Assembly: GCF_046845755.1 (NCBI RefSeq)
Contig: NZ_CP177357.1
Coordinates: 3,286,001 to 3,350,000 of the forward strand
DNA from: Rubrivirga sp046845755
Lineage (GTDB): Bacteria > Bacteroidota > Rhodothermia > Rhodothermales > Rubricoccaceae
Reading direction: 5' to 3'
DNA length: 64,000 bases
Part shown: positions 16,941-27,370 of the stretch, one piece after another
Numbering within the stretch: position 1 is the first letter of the stretch
Layout: the number at the start of each line of letters is the position of its first letter
Notes under the pieces: generated by a model
Told to the model about the DNA's origin: nothing
Databases searched by the model: none
Seen by the model: only the letters and a program-made list of their open reading frames with translations
Position numbers and translations under genes: made by a program

Positions 16941-17150
16941 TCAGGTGCCGCGTCGCCAGCCCGCCATCCGCTCCTCCATCTCGCGGACGACCTCGGCGTG
17001 CGGCGTGGTCTCGTTGCGGTCCGTCTGATCCAGCCCTTCGGCGACCCGGCTCAGGAAGAGCAGGCGCTCCATCGCGTCCTCGACGGTGGCGTCGTCGGGC
17101 AGCTCGGAGACGGCGCGAACGATGTCGGGCTTGGTAAGGGTCGACGCCAT
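16941..17150 (-). CDS. antitoxin of a ParE-type toxin-antitoxin pair
   Basis: The 69-residue product reads MASTLTKPDIVRAVSELPDD and continues with 'EDAMERLLFLSRVAEGLDQ' and 'PHAEVVREMEERM'. Small acidic helical proteins of this form precede RelE/ParE toxins and neutralise them. The stop codon is one nucleotide from the toxin GTG, the usual antitoxin-first order. With the toxin frame broken, this may be an orphan antitoxin. Confidence 0.7.
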   Translation of the reverse strand: MASTLTKPDIVRAVSELPDDATVEDAMERLLFLSRVAEGLDQTDRNETTPHAEVVREMEERMAGWRRGT

Positions 17151-17233
17151 GACAGGGCGGGGCTCGGGGGTCAAGGTAACGTGACCCCACGCAGGCTCCG
17201 CACGTGAGCCTCCCGCCTCAGCCCCTAGCGCGG

Positions 17234-19186
<1,953 letters not shown>

Positions 19187-19279
19187 GGGTCGGCGGCGGG
19201 TGCGGCGCCAAGGTGCCGCCGTCGGCGGGCGAGCGCAAGGCGGGGCGACGGTGAACGACAGCCGAGGCGTCGGCGGGCG

Positions 19280-19308
19280 GTAGGGACACACCGCCGGTGT
19301 GTCCCTAC
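19280..19308 (-). terminator. perfect 14-bp palindromic repeat between dinB-like and acs genes
   Basis: GTAGGGACACACCG (19280-19293) and CGGTGTGTCCCTAC (19295-19308) are separated by one base. It lies 20 nt past the stop of the minus-strand gene at 19329, so it may end that transcript. The sequence resembles dispersed palindromes of the GTAGGG...CCCTAC type found in many genomes. Confidence 0.6.
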
Positions 19309-19328
19309 GCCGAGAGGGCGTGGGCGCT

Positions 19329-19865
19329 CTACTGCCGCGGGCCCGCCGTCACCACGCGGACGGTGACCAACAGCTGGCCGACGTGGCGCGTCGTGTGCTC
19401 GGCGGCGTGGACGAGCAGGCCGATGTGCGTCTGCAGGATCTGCTGGCGCCCGACCGTCCGGGCGTCGGTGAGTGTCGTCGGGTCCGTCGCGCGGAGCTGG
19501 GCGAGCGCGGCGTCGACGCTCCGGGCAAAGGCGTCGGCGAGGGCGACGGGCGTCGCGTCGGGATTGGGAACGCCCTCGGACGCGAGCGCCGCGAGCTGGC
19601 GCTCGGCGAGGGGTTCGCCGCGCGCATACGTCAGCATCCGGTCGAGCACGCCCGCGAGGTGGGCGAGGTGGAAACCCGCCGAGGCCGCGCCGCCGGGGCG
19701 GTCCCACAGCGCGTCGGGCGGGAGCTCGGCCGCGAGCGCCGCCACCTCGTCGCGCGCCTGCACGAGCGCGTGGGCGACGGGCTGCACCAAGGCGGGCACG
19801 CCGGCGACGGGGCCGCGGAGCCAGGCCTCGCGCGGAGGCGGAGCGGAGGTATCGGGCAGGGGCAT
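19329..19865 (-). CDS. DinB family protein
   Basis: The 178-residue product fits the DinB four-helix-bundle superfamily. Three histidines expected for metal binding appear in order: 'AGFHLAHLAGVLDRML' (first His pair), 'LQTHIGLLVHAAEHTTRHVGQLL' (later ones). Members include thiol-dependent metalloenzymes and DNA-damage-induced proteins, and the role here cannot be specified. The start is the ATG at 19865, giving MPLPDTSAPPPREAW. It is transcribed on the minus strand toward acs and separated from it by a palindrome. Confidence 0.75.
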   Translation of the reverse strand: MPLPDTSAPPPREAWLRGPVAGVPALVQPVAHALVQARDEVAALAAELPPDALWDRPGGAASAGFHLAHLAGVLDRMLTYARGEPLAERQLAALASEGVPNPDATPVALADAFARSVDAALAQLRATDPTTLTDARTVGRQQILQTHIGLLVHAAEHTTRHVGQLLVTVRVVTAGPRQ

Positions 19866-20003
19866 GGAGATGGCGGGGCGAACGGCTCCTACGGGACGGG
19901 TGGGCCGAAGCTCCACCGCGCGAGCCCCGGGAGGGCACGGCGGTCGGGATCGGATCCGGCGTTGGCGTCGGCTAGGTTCACGTCCGTCAGGACCCCCACG
20001 CCC

Positions 20004-20498
20004 ATGCGCGCCCTCTTCTGCCTCTCGCTGGCCCTCTTCGTCGGCTGCGACGCGGCGCCCGTCGCGCCCGAGCCCGCCGACGCCTGCCCGTTCCCGGTGA
20101 GCGAATTCGCCCAGGCGCCCTTGCTGTTCAACCCGGCCCCAGGCGACACCCTCCGGGTCGGCGAGCGGTTCTTCCTGAGCGCGGCGTACAACGGCCAACG
20201 ACCGGGCGGCAACCACGCCCTCGCCGCCGGCTGGTCGTTTCGCCTGATCTGGACCCCGGCCGGCAGCGAGCCGCAGGTCCTCTACGAGTGGCCCGGTGCG
20301 CAAGGGGCGATGGCGCCCACGGCGCGCTTCATCGTCGAGGTGATGACGCCCCTCGAGCTCGTCGATGGAAGCCCGAGCGTCGCCCAACTCGACGCGGGCG
20401 AGGTGGCCTTCGAGGCGGCCGTCGAGGTCGAGTCGGTGGCGTGCGGAGGGGCAGACCGGACGTCGCTGGTCACGCGCCACCGCGTCGTGGTCGAGTAG
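20004..20498 (+). CDS. putative lipoprotein of unknown function
   Basis: The 164-residue product begins MRALFCLSLALFVGCDAAP, a lipoprotein signal with the acceptor at Cys15. The mature part contains 'PAPGDTLRVGERFFLSAAYNGQRPGGNHALAAG', a likely beta-sandwich. I recognise no family. A TAGGTTCA box at 19973-19980 could be its -7 element. It is divergent from the dinB-like gene and followed by thioredoxin 54 nt later. It is probably an outer- or inner-membrane lipoprotein. Confidence 0.65.
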   Translation: MRALFCLSLALFVGCDAAPVAPEPADACPFPVSEFAQAPLLFNPAPGDTLRVGERFFLSAAYNGQRPGGNHALAAGWSFRLIWTPAGSEPQVLYEWPGAQGAMAPTARFIVEVMTPLELVDGSPSVAQLDAGEVAFEAAVEVESVACGGADRTSLVTRHRVVVE

Positions 20499-20552
20499 GC
20501 GCGGATCGCAGATGCGGGCGTTGGCGTAGCGGGGGCTCTCCCCTCCTTCGCC

Positions 20553-20879
20553 ATGGCCGTCCCCCCGTTTTTCCAACGCGAGGTGCTCGACAAGAGCCAC
20601 GACAAGCCGGTCGTGGTCGACTTCTGGGCCCCGTGGTGCGGGCCGTGCCGGGTCCTCGGCCCGACGATCGAAAAGCTGGCGCGTGAGTCCGGGGGGCGCT
20701 GGCGGCTGGTCAAGGTCAACAGCGACGGGCAGCCCGGCCTCGCGCAGGCGTACGGCGTGCGCGGGATTCCGGCGGTCAAGCTGTTCGTCGCCGGCGAGGT
20801 CGCCGGCGAGTTCACGGGCGCCCTGCCCGAGGCCGAGGTCCGGCGCTGGCTCGACGCGCACCTCCCGGCGGCCGGCTAG
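20553..20879 (+). CDS. thioredoxin
   Basis: The 108-residue protein has the thioredoxin fold with active site WCGPC (Trp28, Cys29, Cys32), preceded by VVVDFWAP. The cis-proline segment is GIPAVKLF. It has no signal peptide, so it should reduce cytoplasmic disulfides. It faces fliA convergently, with only 12 nt between the stop codons. Confidence 0.93.
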   Translation: MAVPPFFQREVLDKSHDKPVVVDFWAPWCGPCRVLGPTIEKLARESGGRWRLVKVNSDGQPGLAQAYGVRGIPAVKLFVAGEVAGEFTGALPEAEVRRWLDAHLPAAG

Positions 20880-20891
20880 CGCCGCGCGCGT

Positions 20892-21749
20892 TTACAGAAG
20901 CGGGCCCACGGAGACCTCGCGGCGGGCGGCGGGCCTCGAGGGGGCGTCGGTGGAGGCCGGGGGCGTCCGGATGATGAGCGTCGGCGTGGGCGACGGCGTC
21001 GCCGGGGCGTCGGCGGGCTCCTGCTCGAGTTGGGCGCGGATGGTCAGCATGGTCTTGCCCAGGATCTGGGAGACGCGGGCCTCGCTGACCTCGAACACCT
21101 GGCCGATCTGGCGGAGCGTCAAGCCCTCGTCGTAGTACATCGCCACCATGGCGCGCGTGCGCTGGGGGAGGTTCTCGATGACGCTCCGCGCGAGCGCGAG
21201 CGTGTGGTCGCGGTCGGCCCCGGCGAACCGGTCGTCGGTGTCGCCGATGGTCTCGTGGAGGCTCCCGCCGTCGTCGTAGGCCGGCGCGTCGAAGGAGAGC
21301 GCGAACCGGGCCTGGGCCTCGACGAGCAGGCGGTCGTAGTCGGCCACCGAGATGCCCATCCGCGCGGCGATGTCGCGGTCGGGCGGCTCGGCCCCGCGCT
21401 CCTGGCGGAGCGCCTCCGCGACGCGCCCGGCCTCAGCCATCCGACGGCGCTTGTCGAGCGAGAGCACGTCGAGCTTGCGGAGGTAGTCCACGATCGCCCC
21501 GCGCACCCGGAGGTAGGCGTAGGTCATGAACTTGGCACCGACCGACGGGTCGTACGAGTCGAGCGCCTCGACGAGCGCGACGAGCCCGGCCCCCTCGAGG
21601 TCCTCGCGGCAGGCGAGCGGCGAGTCCGGGACGGGGACCTTCCCCGCGATCGAGCGGACGAGGGGGACGCCCGCGAGCACGGCGGCCTCGCGGTGGAGCG
21701 GGGTCGGGGAGGCGTGGTAGCGCTCGGCGTAGGTCTGGAGGTTGGACAC
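20892..21749 (-). CDS. fliA: flagellar sigma-28 factor FliA
   Basis: FliA directs late flagellar genes and is held off by FlgM. From the GTG at 21749 the product is 285 residues (opening SNLQTYAERYHAS after the start residue). Region 2 reads 'VEALDSYDPSVGAKFMTYAYLRVRGAIVDYLR' in two blocks, region 3 'RRRMAEAGRVAEALRQERG', and region 4 'EGLTLRQIGQVFEVSEARVSQILG'. A proline- and threonine-rich tail of about 40 residues follows. It is the last gene of the flhB-flhA-flhF-flhG-fliA run. Candidate target promoters lie at 49990, 51495 and 47696, and the anti-sigma gene flgM is at 47312. A longer upstream frame was rejected because it overlaps flhG. Confidence 0.93.
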   Translation of the reverse strand: MSNLQTYAERYHASPTPLHREAAVLAGVPLVRSIAGKVPVPDSPLACREDLEGAGLVALVEALDSYDPSVGAKFMTYAYLRVRGAIVDYLRKLDVLSLDKRRRMAEAGRVAEALRQERGAEPPDRDIAARMGISVADYDRLLVEAQARFALSFDAPAYDDGGSLHETIGDTDDRFAGADRDHTLALARSVIENLPQRTRAMVAMYYDEGLTLRQIGQVFEVSEARVSQILGKTMLTIRAQLEQEPADAPATPSPTPTLIIRTPPASTDAPSRPAARREVSVGPLL

Positions 21750-21787
21750 GGATCGATCGGTGGGAGGAAGGAACAGGGCGCGGGCGG

Positions 21788-22549
21788 TTAGGCGCGGGCG
21801 GGGAGGAGGGGCGCCAGCGCGGTCGCCAGCCCGGCGAAGGCGGCCCGGAGCGGCGCCGAGCGCTGGACGGCCGGCACCTGGTCGCGGGCGGCGCCTCGGA
21901 CGTGCACGTCGTAGGGCACGTAGCCGACGGGCGTCGGGGACTGGCCCAGGAACTGGGCCGTCAGCGCGCCGAACCGCTCGGCCGTCTGGGCCGCCTCGGC
22001 GTCGGCGTCGGCGGCGTTGACGACGGCGAGGAGCGGGAAGCCGGGGTCGGTGTGCCAGACGGCCTTGGCCAGGGCGTAGGCGCCCGTCACGGCCGTCGGC
22101 TCGCCGACGACGACGAGCAGCCCGGTGTCGGCGCGGTCGAGGGCCCACTGGACCGGCGCCTCCAGCCCGGCCGGCGCGTCGATCAGGACGAGGTCGTAGC
22201 GCTCGATGGCGAGGTCGAGCACGTCGTCGAAGGCGTCGTAGAAGGCGTCGCCGAGGTCGGCGAACCCGGCGGCGGTGCCGCCGCAGACGAGGGTCAGGCC
22301 GGAGGCCGTCTGGTGGAAGACGCGCTCGGCGGCGACGGCGCCGCGCGCGACGGCCTCGACGCTGGCCGACGGCGACTCGTTGAGGAGCGTCGCGCACGAG
22401 CTCTGGCAGGGGTCGGCGTCGAGCAGCGCCACGGCGCACCCGTCGGCCGCGAGCGTGGCGGCGAGGTTGACGGCGAGCGTGCTTTTGCCGGTGCCGCCCT
22501 TGCCGCTGACGACGGCGACGACGAGGCCTCGGGTGGGGGTCTCAAACAT
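21788..22549 (-). CDS. flhG: MinD-like ATPase FlhG
   Basis: FlhG (FleN, YlxH) limits flagellar number and acts on FlhF. The 253-residue product has the deviant Walker A GKGGTGKST at 16-24, DADPCQSS as the switch-I region, and 'YDLVLIDAPAGLE' as Walker B. It lies between flhF (3-nt gap) and fliA, a conserved order. In FleN-type proteins an N-terminal helix binds the master activator; here the start is short (MFETPTRGLVVAVVSG), so that link is uncertain. Confidence 0.92.
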   Translation of the reverse strand: MFETPTRGLVVAVVSGKGGTGKSTLAVNLAATLAADGCAVALLDADPCQSSCATLLNESPSASVEAVARGAVAAERVFHQTASGLTLVCGGTAAGFADLGDAFYDAFDDVLDLAIERYDLVLIDAPAGLEAPVQWALDRADTGLLVVVGEPTAVTGAYALAKAVWHTDPGFPLLAVVNAADADAEAAQTAERFGALTAQFLGQSPTPVGYVPYDVHVRGAARDQVPAVQRSAPLRAAFAGLATALAPLLPARA

Positions 22550-22552
22550 GGA

Positions 22553-23926
22553 TCAGACGGCGAGAGTGGAGGCGGGGGCGACGAGCGCCCAGAGGTCGGA
22601 GGAGGGGGGCGCCGCGATCGTCCGGGCGCGCTCGGCGGGGAGCGGGCGCCAGTAGGGGGCCGGGGCCGCGGGGCGGGCGGCGGCGCCCAGGGCCGGCTCG
22701 ACGGTCCCGTCGGGCAGGGACGCGGGGGCGGGGCGGGGCGTCGACAGCGCGAGCGGCGGCGAGGTGGCCTCGGTCCGCACGGGCCCGGCGAGCGGGCCGA
22801 GCACGATGTCGGAGAGCGGCGGCCCGTCGGCGGCGGCGGGCGCGGGGGCGGCCTCGACGGCGCCGGGCGCGGCGGAGACGAACCGGAGGGGGAGCGCGAG
22901 CGCGCGCGTCCAGGCTTCGGAGGCGGGGTCGGCGACCTCGTCGAGCCGGGTCAGCGCGAGCGCGTCGGGGCGGAGGCCAAGCGCGTCGAGCGTCTCGGCA
23001 GCCAGCGTCTCGTGCGAGCGCGCGGCGCTGACGGCGAGCACGACCTCGACGGCGCCGAGCGGCGCCAGCAGCGCGCCGAGCCGGGCGACCTGCGCCGTGG
23101 CCCGGGCGGGGTCGAGCGAGAGCGCGGGCGTGTCGACGACGAGCAGGTCGGCGTCGGCGAACGTGCGGAGCGCGTCGCGGACCTCGTCGGCGGTGCGGAC
23201 GACGGCGGCGGGGACCCCGGCGGTCCAGAAGCGAGCGGCGGCGTCGGGCGCGTCCCCTTCGGATGCGACCACGATGGCGGCGGGGCAGCGCGCCTCGGCG
23301 AGCGCCGGCGCGCGGGCGAGGCCGAGCGCGAGGGACGACTTGCCGTCGCCAGCGGGGCCGACGAACACGACGGGCGGGCGGGCGGGCGCGGGCACGGGGC
23401 GGACGGCCTCGAGGGCGGCCTCGAGATCGGCCAGCCGAGCCTGGAGGGCGGCGAGGGCGGCGGCGCTGGCGGCGGGCTCGGGAGTGCCGGGGGCGCTGGC
23501 GGAGGGGGTGGCCGGCTCCGCCCGGTCGGCACCCGTGGGGGCCTGGCGTGCCGGGCCCTCCACGCTGGTGGCCGCGGCGGGGCTGGCGGCCGCGGCGGGG
23601 GCGTTCTGGCCGGCGGGCGGGAGGGCGCCGGCCAAGCCGAGGTCGTCGAGCAGGGCGGCGGCAACCGATTCCGTGGGGGCCGGACGACGCTTCCGGGGGG
23701 CGCCGTAGCCGTAGACCCGGGCGGCGCCCGTGGTCGAGGCCGCCGCGGGCGCCGTGGGAGCGGGGGCCGGGGCGGCGGGCGCCACGTCGAAGGCGACCGT
23801 CACCGACGCCGGGTCGCCGCCGACGGCGGGGGCCGACTGGAGCAACACCACGTCCGGGCCGAACAGGCGGCGGGCGTCGGCGAGGGCCTCGCGGATGGAC
23901 GGGCCGGTAAGCGTTTGGAGCGTCAT
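22553..23926 (-). CDS. flhF: flagellar SRP-like GTPase FlhF
   Basis: FlhF places the flagellum and recruits early components. The 457-residue protein starts MTLQTLTGPSIREALADARR, matching the FlhF basic N-domain. A long Ala/Pro-rich linker (about 45-150) precedes the NG domain, with P-loop GPAGDGKSS (about 187-195), 'LLVVDTPALSLDP' as the G3-like site and 'LTRLDE' in place of TKLDE. The P-loop differs from the usual GPTGVGKTT, and the C-terminal part after about 365 is again low-complexity. The context (between flhA and flhG) makes the assignment firm, but GTPase activity could be altered. Confidence 0.87.
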   Translation of the reverse strand: MTLQTLTGPSIREALADARRLFGPDVVLLQSAPAVGGDPASVTVAFDVAPAAPAPAPTAPAAASTTGAARVYGYGAPRKRRPAPTESVAAALLDDLGLAGALPPAGQNAPAAAASPAAATSVEGPARQAPTGADRAEPATPSASAPGTPEPAASAAALAALQARLADLEAALEAVRPVPAPARPPVVFVGPAGDGKSSLALGLARAPALAEARCPAAIVVASEGDAPDAAARFWTAGVPAAVVRTADEVRDALRTFADADLLVVDTPALSLDPARATAQVARLGALLAPLGAVEVVLAVSAARSHETLAAETLDALGLRPDALALTRLDEVADPASEAWTRALALPLRFVSAAPGAVEAAPAPAAADGPPLSDIVLGPLAGPVRTEATSPPLALSTPRPAPASLPDGTVEPALGAAARPAAPAPYWRPLPAERARTIAAPPSSDLWALVAPASTLAV

Positions 23927-23942
23927 AATCGGGCCTCAGGGG

Positions 23943-25994
23943 CTAGGGCAGGCTGATCTGGGCCTCCACGTCGACCGGCGCCTCGGGCACCAGGTCCTGG
24001 TAGCTCAGCACCGACACGTCGGCCACGGCCGGGTCGAGGAAGGCGAAGAGCGTGGCGCGGAGCACGGGGGAGGTCAGCAGGATGGGGGGCCGTCCGTCGG
24101 CGATCAGCGGGGTGAGTTGGGCGTCGGCCTCGGCCTGGAACCGGGCGGCGCGCTCGGGGTCGAGCCCGAGCGTGGCCGGGTTGAGGTCGCCGGCCTGGGC
24201 CCTCTCTAGCAAGTGGTGCTCCAAGGCCGGGTCGAGGACGACGACGCGGAGGCGGCCGTCGGCCCCGGCGTAGTGCTCGGTGAGCGTCGGGGCGAGGGCG
24301 GCGCGGGCGAACTCGGTCAGCACCTCGGGGCTCTTGGTGGTCGCCGCGCGGTCCGCGAGCGCCTCGAGGATCAAGACGAGGTCGCGGATGGGGACGCGCT
24401 CGCGCAAGAGCCCCTTGAGGACGCGCTGGATGGCGCCGACCGAGAGCTGGTCCGGGACCAGCTCGGCCACGAGCGCGGGCGCCTGCTCCTGCACCTTGTC
24501 GAGCAGCTCGCGCGTGTTCTGGCGCGTCAGCAGGCAGTGGGCGTGGGTGCGGAACGTCTCCAGCAGGTGCGTCGCCACGACGGCCGGCGCCTCGACGGTC
24601 GCCAGCCCCAGCCGCTCGGCCTCGGGCAGCGAGCGCTCGGCCACCCAGACGGCGTCGAGCCCGAAGGTCGGGTCGGTCGTGCGGATGCCCGGCGGGACCT
24701 CCTCGTCGGGGTCGAGCAGGAGCGCGAGGTGGTAGCCCGGCAGGGCCTCGCCCCGAGCCACCGGGTTGCCGCGCAGCTTGACCACGTAGTCGTTCGTGCC
24801 CAGCTCGGCGTTGTCGCGGATGCGGACGGACGGGACCACGACGCCCATCTCGACGGCCAGCTGGCGCCGCAGCATGGCCACGCGCTCCAGCAGGTCGCCG
24901 CCCTGGTTCGGGTCCACCATCGCGATCAGCCCGTAGCCGACCTCGAGCTCGAGTTCATCGACGAGCAGCAAGTCGGCGGGCTCGGGCTCGGGTGTGGGGC
25001 CCGCCTCCGGCACCTGGGCGTCGGCGTGGGCCTCGTCGGCGACGACGTTCGCGCGGCGCAGGGCGACAAAGCCGATGCCGCCCGCGAGCGCCCAGAACGG
25101 GGCGAGCGGGAGGCCGGGCAGGACGCCCAGGAGCGCCATGAAGGCGGCCGTCACGAACAAGGCCTCGGGGCGGCCGAGGAGCTGGGCGCTCGCCTCGCCG
25201 GACAGGTTGCCCTGGCCCGAGGCGCGGCTCACGATCAGGCCGGCGGCCGTCGAGATCAGGAGCGCCGGGATCTGGCTGACGAGCCCGTCGCCGATGGACA
25301 GGAGCGTGAACGTCTGGGCCGCCTCGCCGGGCGTCATCCCGTGCTGGGCGACCCCGATGATGAGCCCGCCGATGACGTTGATGGCCGTGATGACGAGGCC
25401 CGCCATGGCGTCGCCGCGGACGAACTTCGAGGCGCCGTCCATGGCACCGTAGAAGTCGGCTTCGCGGGAGACATCGGAGCGGCGCTGCTTGGCCTCGTCC
25501 TCGCCGATGAGCCCGGCGTTGAGGTCGGCGTCGATCGCCATCTGCTTGCCCGGGAGCGCGTCGAGCGTGAACCGGGCGCCGACCTCGGCGATGCGGCCCG
25601 AGCCCTTCGTGATGACCACGAAGTTGATGAGCACCAGGACGATGAAGACGATCGCGCCGACGACGTAATTCCCCGACACGACGAACTCGCCGAACGCGTC
25701 GATGAGCGCGCCCGCCCGGGCCTCGCCCAGGATGAGGCGCGTCGAGGCCACGTTCAACGACAGCCGGAACAGCGTCGTGAGCAGGAGGAGGCCCGGGAAG
25801 ATGCCGAAGTCGAGCGGCCGCTCGGCGTAGAACGCCGTCAGCAGCACGGCCAGGCTGATGGCGATGTTCGTCGCCAGCAGGAAGTCGAGGAGGAAGCCGG
25901 GCAGCGGCACCACCATCACGAACAGCACCAGCACGAGGCCGACGGCCGCGAAGACCTCGCCGTTGAGGCGGAAGACAGGGGGGCGGTCGGTCAC
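23943..25994 (-). CDS. flhA: flagellar export gate protein FlhA
   Basis: FlhA forms the nonameric export-gate ring and docks chaperone-substrate complexes. From the GTG at 25994 (VTDRPPVFRLNGEVF) the product is 683 residues. About eight membrane helices fill residues 12-310, and the FHIPEP-family loop is clear (RLSLNVASTRLILG, KGSGRIAEVGARFTLDALPG, KQMAIDADLNAG). A cytoplasmic domain of about 340 residues follows. An upstream in-frame extension was rejected as low-complexity and unlike the family start. The gene sits between flhB and flhF. Confidence 0.96.
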   Translation of the reverse strand: MTDRPPVFRLNGEVFAAVGLVLVLFVMVVPLPGFLLDFLLATNIAISLAVLLTAFYAERPLDFGIFPGLLLLTTLFRLSLNVASTRLILGEARAGALIDAFGEFVVSGNYVVGAIVFIVLVLINFVVITKGSGRIAEVGARFTLDALPGKQMAIDADLNAGLIGEDEAKQRRSDVSREADFYGAMDGASKFVRGDAMAGLVITAINVIGGLIIGVAQHGMTPGEAAQTFTLLSIGDGLVSQIPALLISTAAGLIVSRASGQGNLSGEASAQLLGRPEALFVTAAFMALLGVLPGLPLAPFWALAGGIGFVALRRANVVADEAHADAQVPEAGPTPEPEPADLLLVDELELEVGYGLIAMVDPNQGGDLLERVAMLRRQLAVEMGVVVPSVRIRDNAELGTNDYVVKLRGNPVARGEALPGYHLALLLDPDEEVPPGIRTTDPTFGLDAVWVAERSLPEAERLGLATVEAPAVVATHLLETFRTHAHCLLTRQNTRELLDKVQEQAPALVAELVPDQLSVGAIQRVLKGLLRERVPIRDLVLILEALADRAATTKSPEVLTEFARAALAPTLTEHYAGADGRLRVVVLDPALEHHLLERAQAGDLNPATLGLDPERAARFQAEADAQLTPLIADGRPPILLTSPVLRATLFAFLDPAVADVSVLSYQDLVPEAPVDVEAQISLP

Positions 25995-26124
25995 AGCGGG
26001 CGTCGGGCGGAGATCGTGAGGGGGGCCGCCGCGGGCCTGCGGCGGGTGGCGCGCCGGGCGGTCGCCCGACCGGGGCGGGCGGGGCACGGCAGCGAGCCGG
26101 GGCGGAGCCGAAAAGGGAGGCGCA

Positions 26125-27195
26125 TCACGGGGTCCCTCGCTGGCGGTAGACCTCCGCGAGGACGGCCGCGACGGCCTGGTAGAGCGCCTCGTCGATAAAG
26201 GCGCCCTCGTCGACGGTCGCGTGGAGCGCGCGCGCGAGCGGCACGTCCTCGACGGTCGGCACGCCGTTCTCGGCCGCGAGCGCCTTGATGCGGAGCGCGC
26301 GCTTGCGCATGCCCTTGACGAGCACCTTGGGCGCGGGCCCTTCGGCCAGGTCGTACTGGAGCGCGACGGCGTAGTGCGTCGGGTTGGTCACGATCACGTC
26401 GGCCTTGAGGACGGCGTGGTCGAGGCGCGGGCCCGAGGCCCGCTCGCGCGCGATCGCCCGGCGCTTGCCCTTGAGTTGGGGGTCGCCCTCGGACTCCTTG
26501 CCCTCGTCCTTGACCTCCTGGAAAGTCATCTTGAGGTCCTGGGTGTGCTTCCACTTGCCGAAGGCGTAGTCGGCGCCCGAGATGAGCGCGAGCACGAGCA
26601 GCATCTGGGCGACCATGCCGGCCGCCCACCCGCCCGCCGCGCCGATGCCGGCGTCGAGCGGGATCGCGTGGAGCAGCAGGATGTCGGGCAGCCACGCCCG
26701 AAGGGCGAGGTAGACGACGGGCCCGACGGCGACGACCTTCGCGAGCGCCTTGCCGAGCTCGAAGACGCCCTTCGAGGAGAACAGCCGCTTGGCGCCTTCC
26801 ATGGGCGAAATCCGGCTGCCCTTGGGCTTGAGGGGCTTGGTCGAGAACGTCCACCCGCTCTGGGCGATGTTGGCGCCGAGCGCGACCAGCACGAGGGCCA
26901 GGAAAAACGGGCCTACGACCCACATCACGTCGCCGCCGATGCGCGCGAGCACGTCGGGCACCGACGCCGGGGTGAGGACGGCGTCCGGCGCCTCGGCAAA
27001 GATCCGCGCCGTCATCTGGTGGAGCGTGCCCATGGCCCCGCCCATGCCGACGGCGAAGACGCCCATCGCCGTCGCCAGCAGGGCGACCGAGGCCAGCTCG
27101 CGCGAGCGGTAGACGTTGCCGTCCTCCATCGCCTTCTTGAGGCGCTGGGGCGTCGCGTCGAACTGCTTGTCGCTGCGGTCGGGGGCGTCGGACAT
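26125..27195 (-). CDS. flhB: flagellar export switch protein FlhB
   Basis: FlhB is the autocleaving specificity switch of the export apparatus. The ATG at 27195 gives a 356-residue protein starting MSDAPDRSDKQFDATPQRLKKA, typical of the family. Four membrane helices cover about residues 30-215. The NPTH autocleavage site is at Asn271-Pro272 (VIVTNPTHYAVAL). The cytoplasmic tail is of normal length. A sigma-54-like promoter at 27223-27238 lies just upstream, so this is probably the head of the flhB-flhA-flhF-flhG-fliA operon. Confidence 0.96.
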   Translation of the reverse strand: MSDAPDRSDKQFDATPQRLKKAMEDGNVYRSRELASVALLATAMGVFAVGMGGAMGTLHQMTARIFAEAPDAVLTPASVPDVLARIGGDVMWVVGPFFLALVLVALGANIAQSGWTFSTKPLKPKGSRISPMEGAKRLFSSKGVFELGKALAKVVAVGPVVYLALRAWLPDILLLHAIPLDAGIGAAGGWAAGMVAQMLLVLALISGADYAFGKWKHTQDLKMTFQEVKDEGKESEGDPQLKGKRRAIARERASGPRLDHAVLKADVIVTNPTHYAVALQYDLAEGPAPKVLVKGMRKRALRIKALAAENGVPTVEDVPLARALHATVDEGAFIDEALYQAVAAVLAEVYRQRGTP

Positions 27196-27222
27196 GGCGG
27201 GGGCCGGTGGAGCCCGCCCCCT

Positions 27223-27238
27223 TGCACGGCCTGTGCCA
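27223..27238 (-). promoter_or_regulatory. sigma-54-like promoter of flhB
   Basis: On the minus strand the site reads TGGCACAGGCCGTGCA, against the consensus TGGCACGNNNNTTGCA. GG and GC are exactly 10 nt apart. The predicted start, near 27212, leaves a leader of about 17 nt before the flhB ATG. It lies in a 175-nt gap after fliR. Confidence 0.75.
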
Positions 27239-27370
27239 GCCCTCCGACGCGCCTCAGGCAACCCTCAGCGGCCCCGCGGCGGGCTCGCGCGGCACAAGGC
27301 GCCGGGCACCGGAACGGTTTGCCGCGTGTGCTCGGCGTCCGCTCCTCACCCCGGCACAGCGGCGAGCGAG

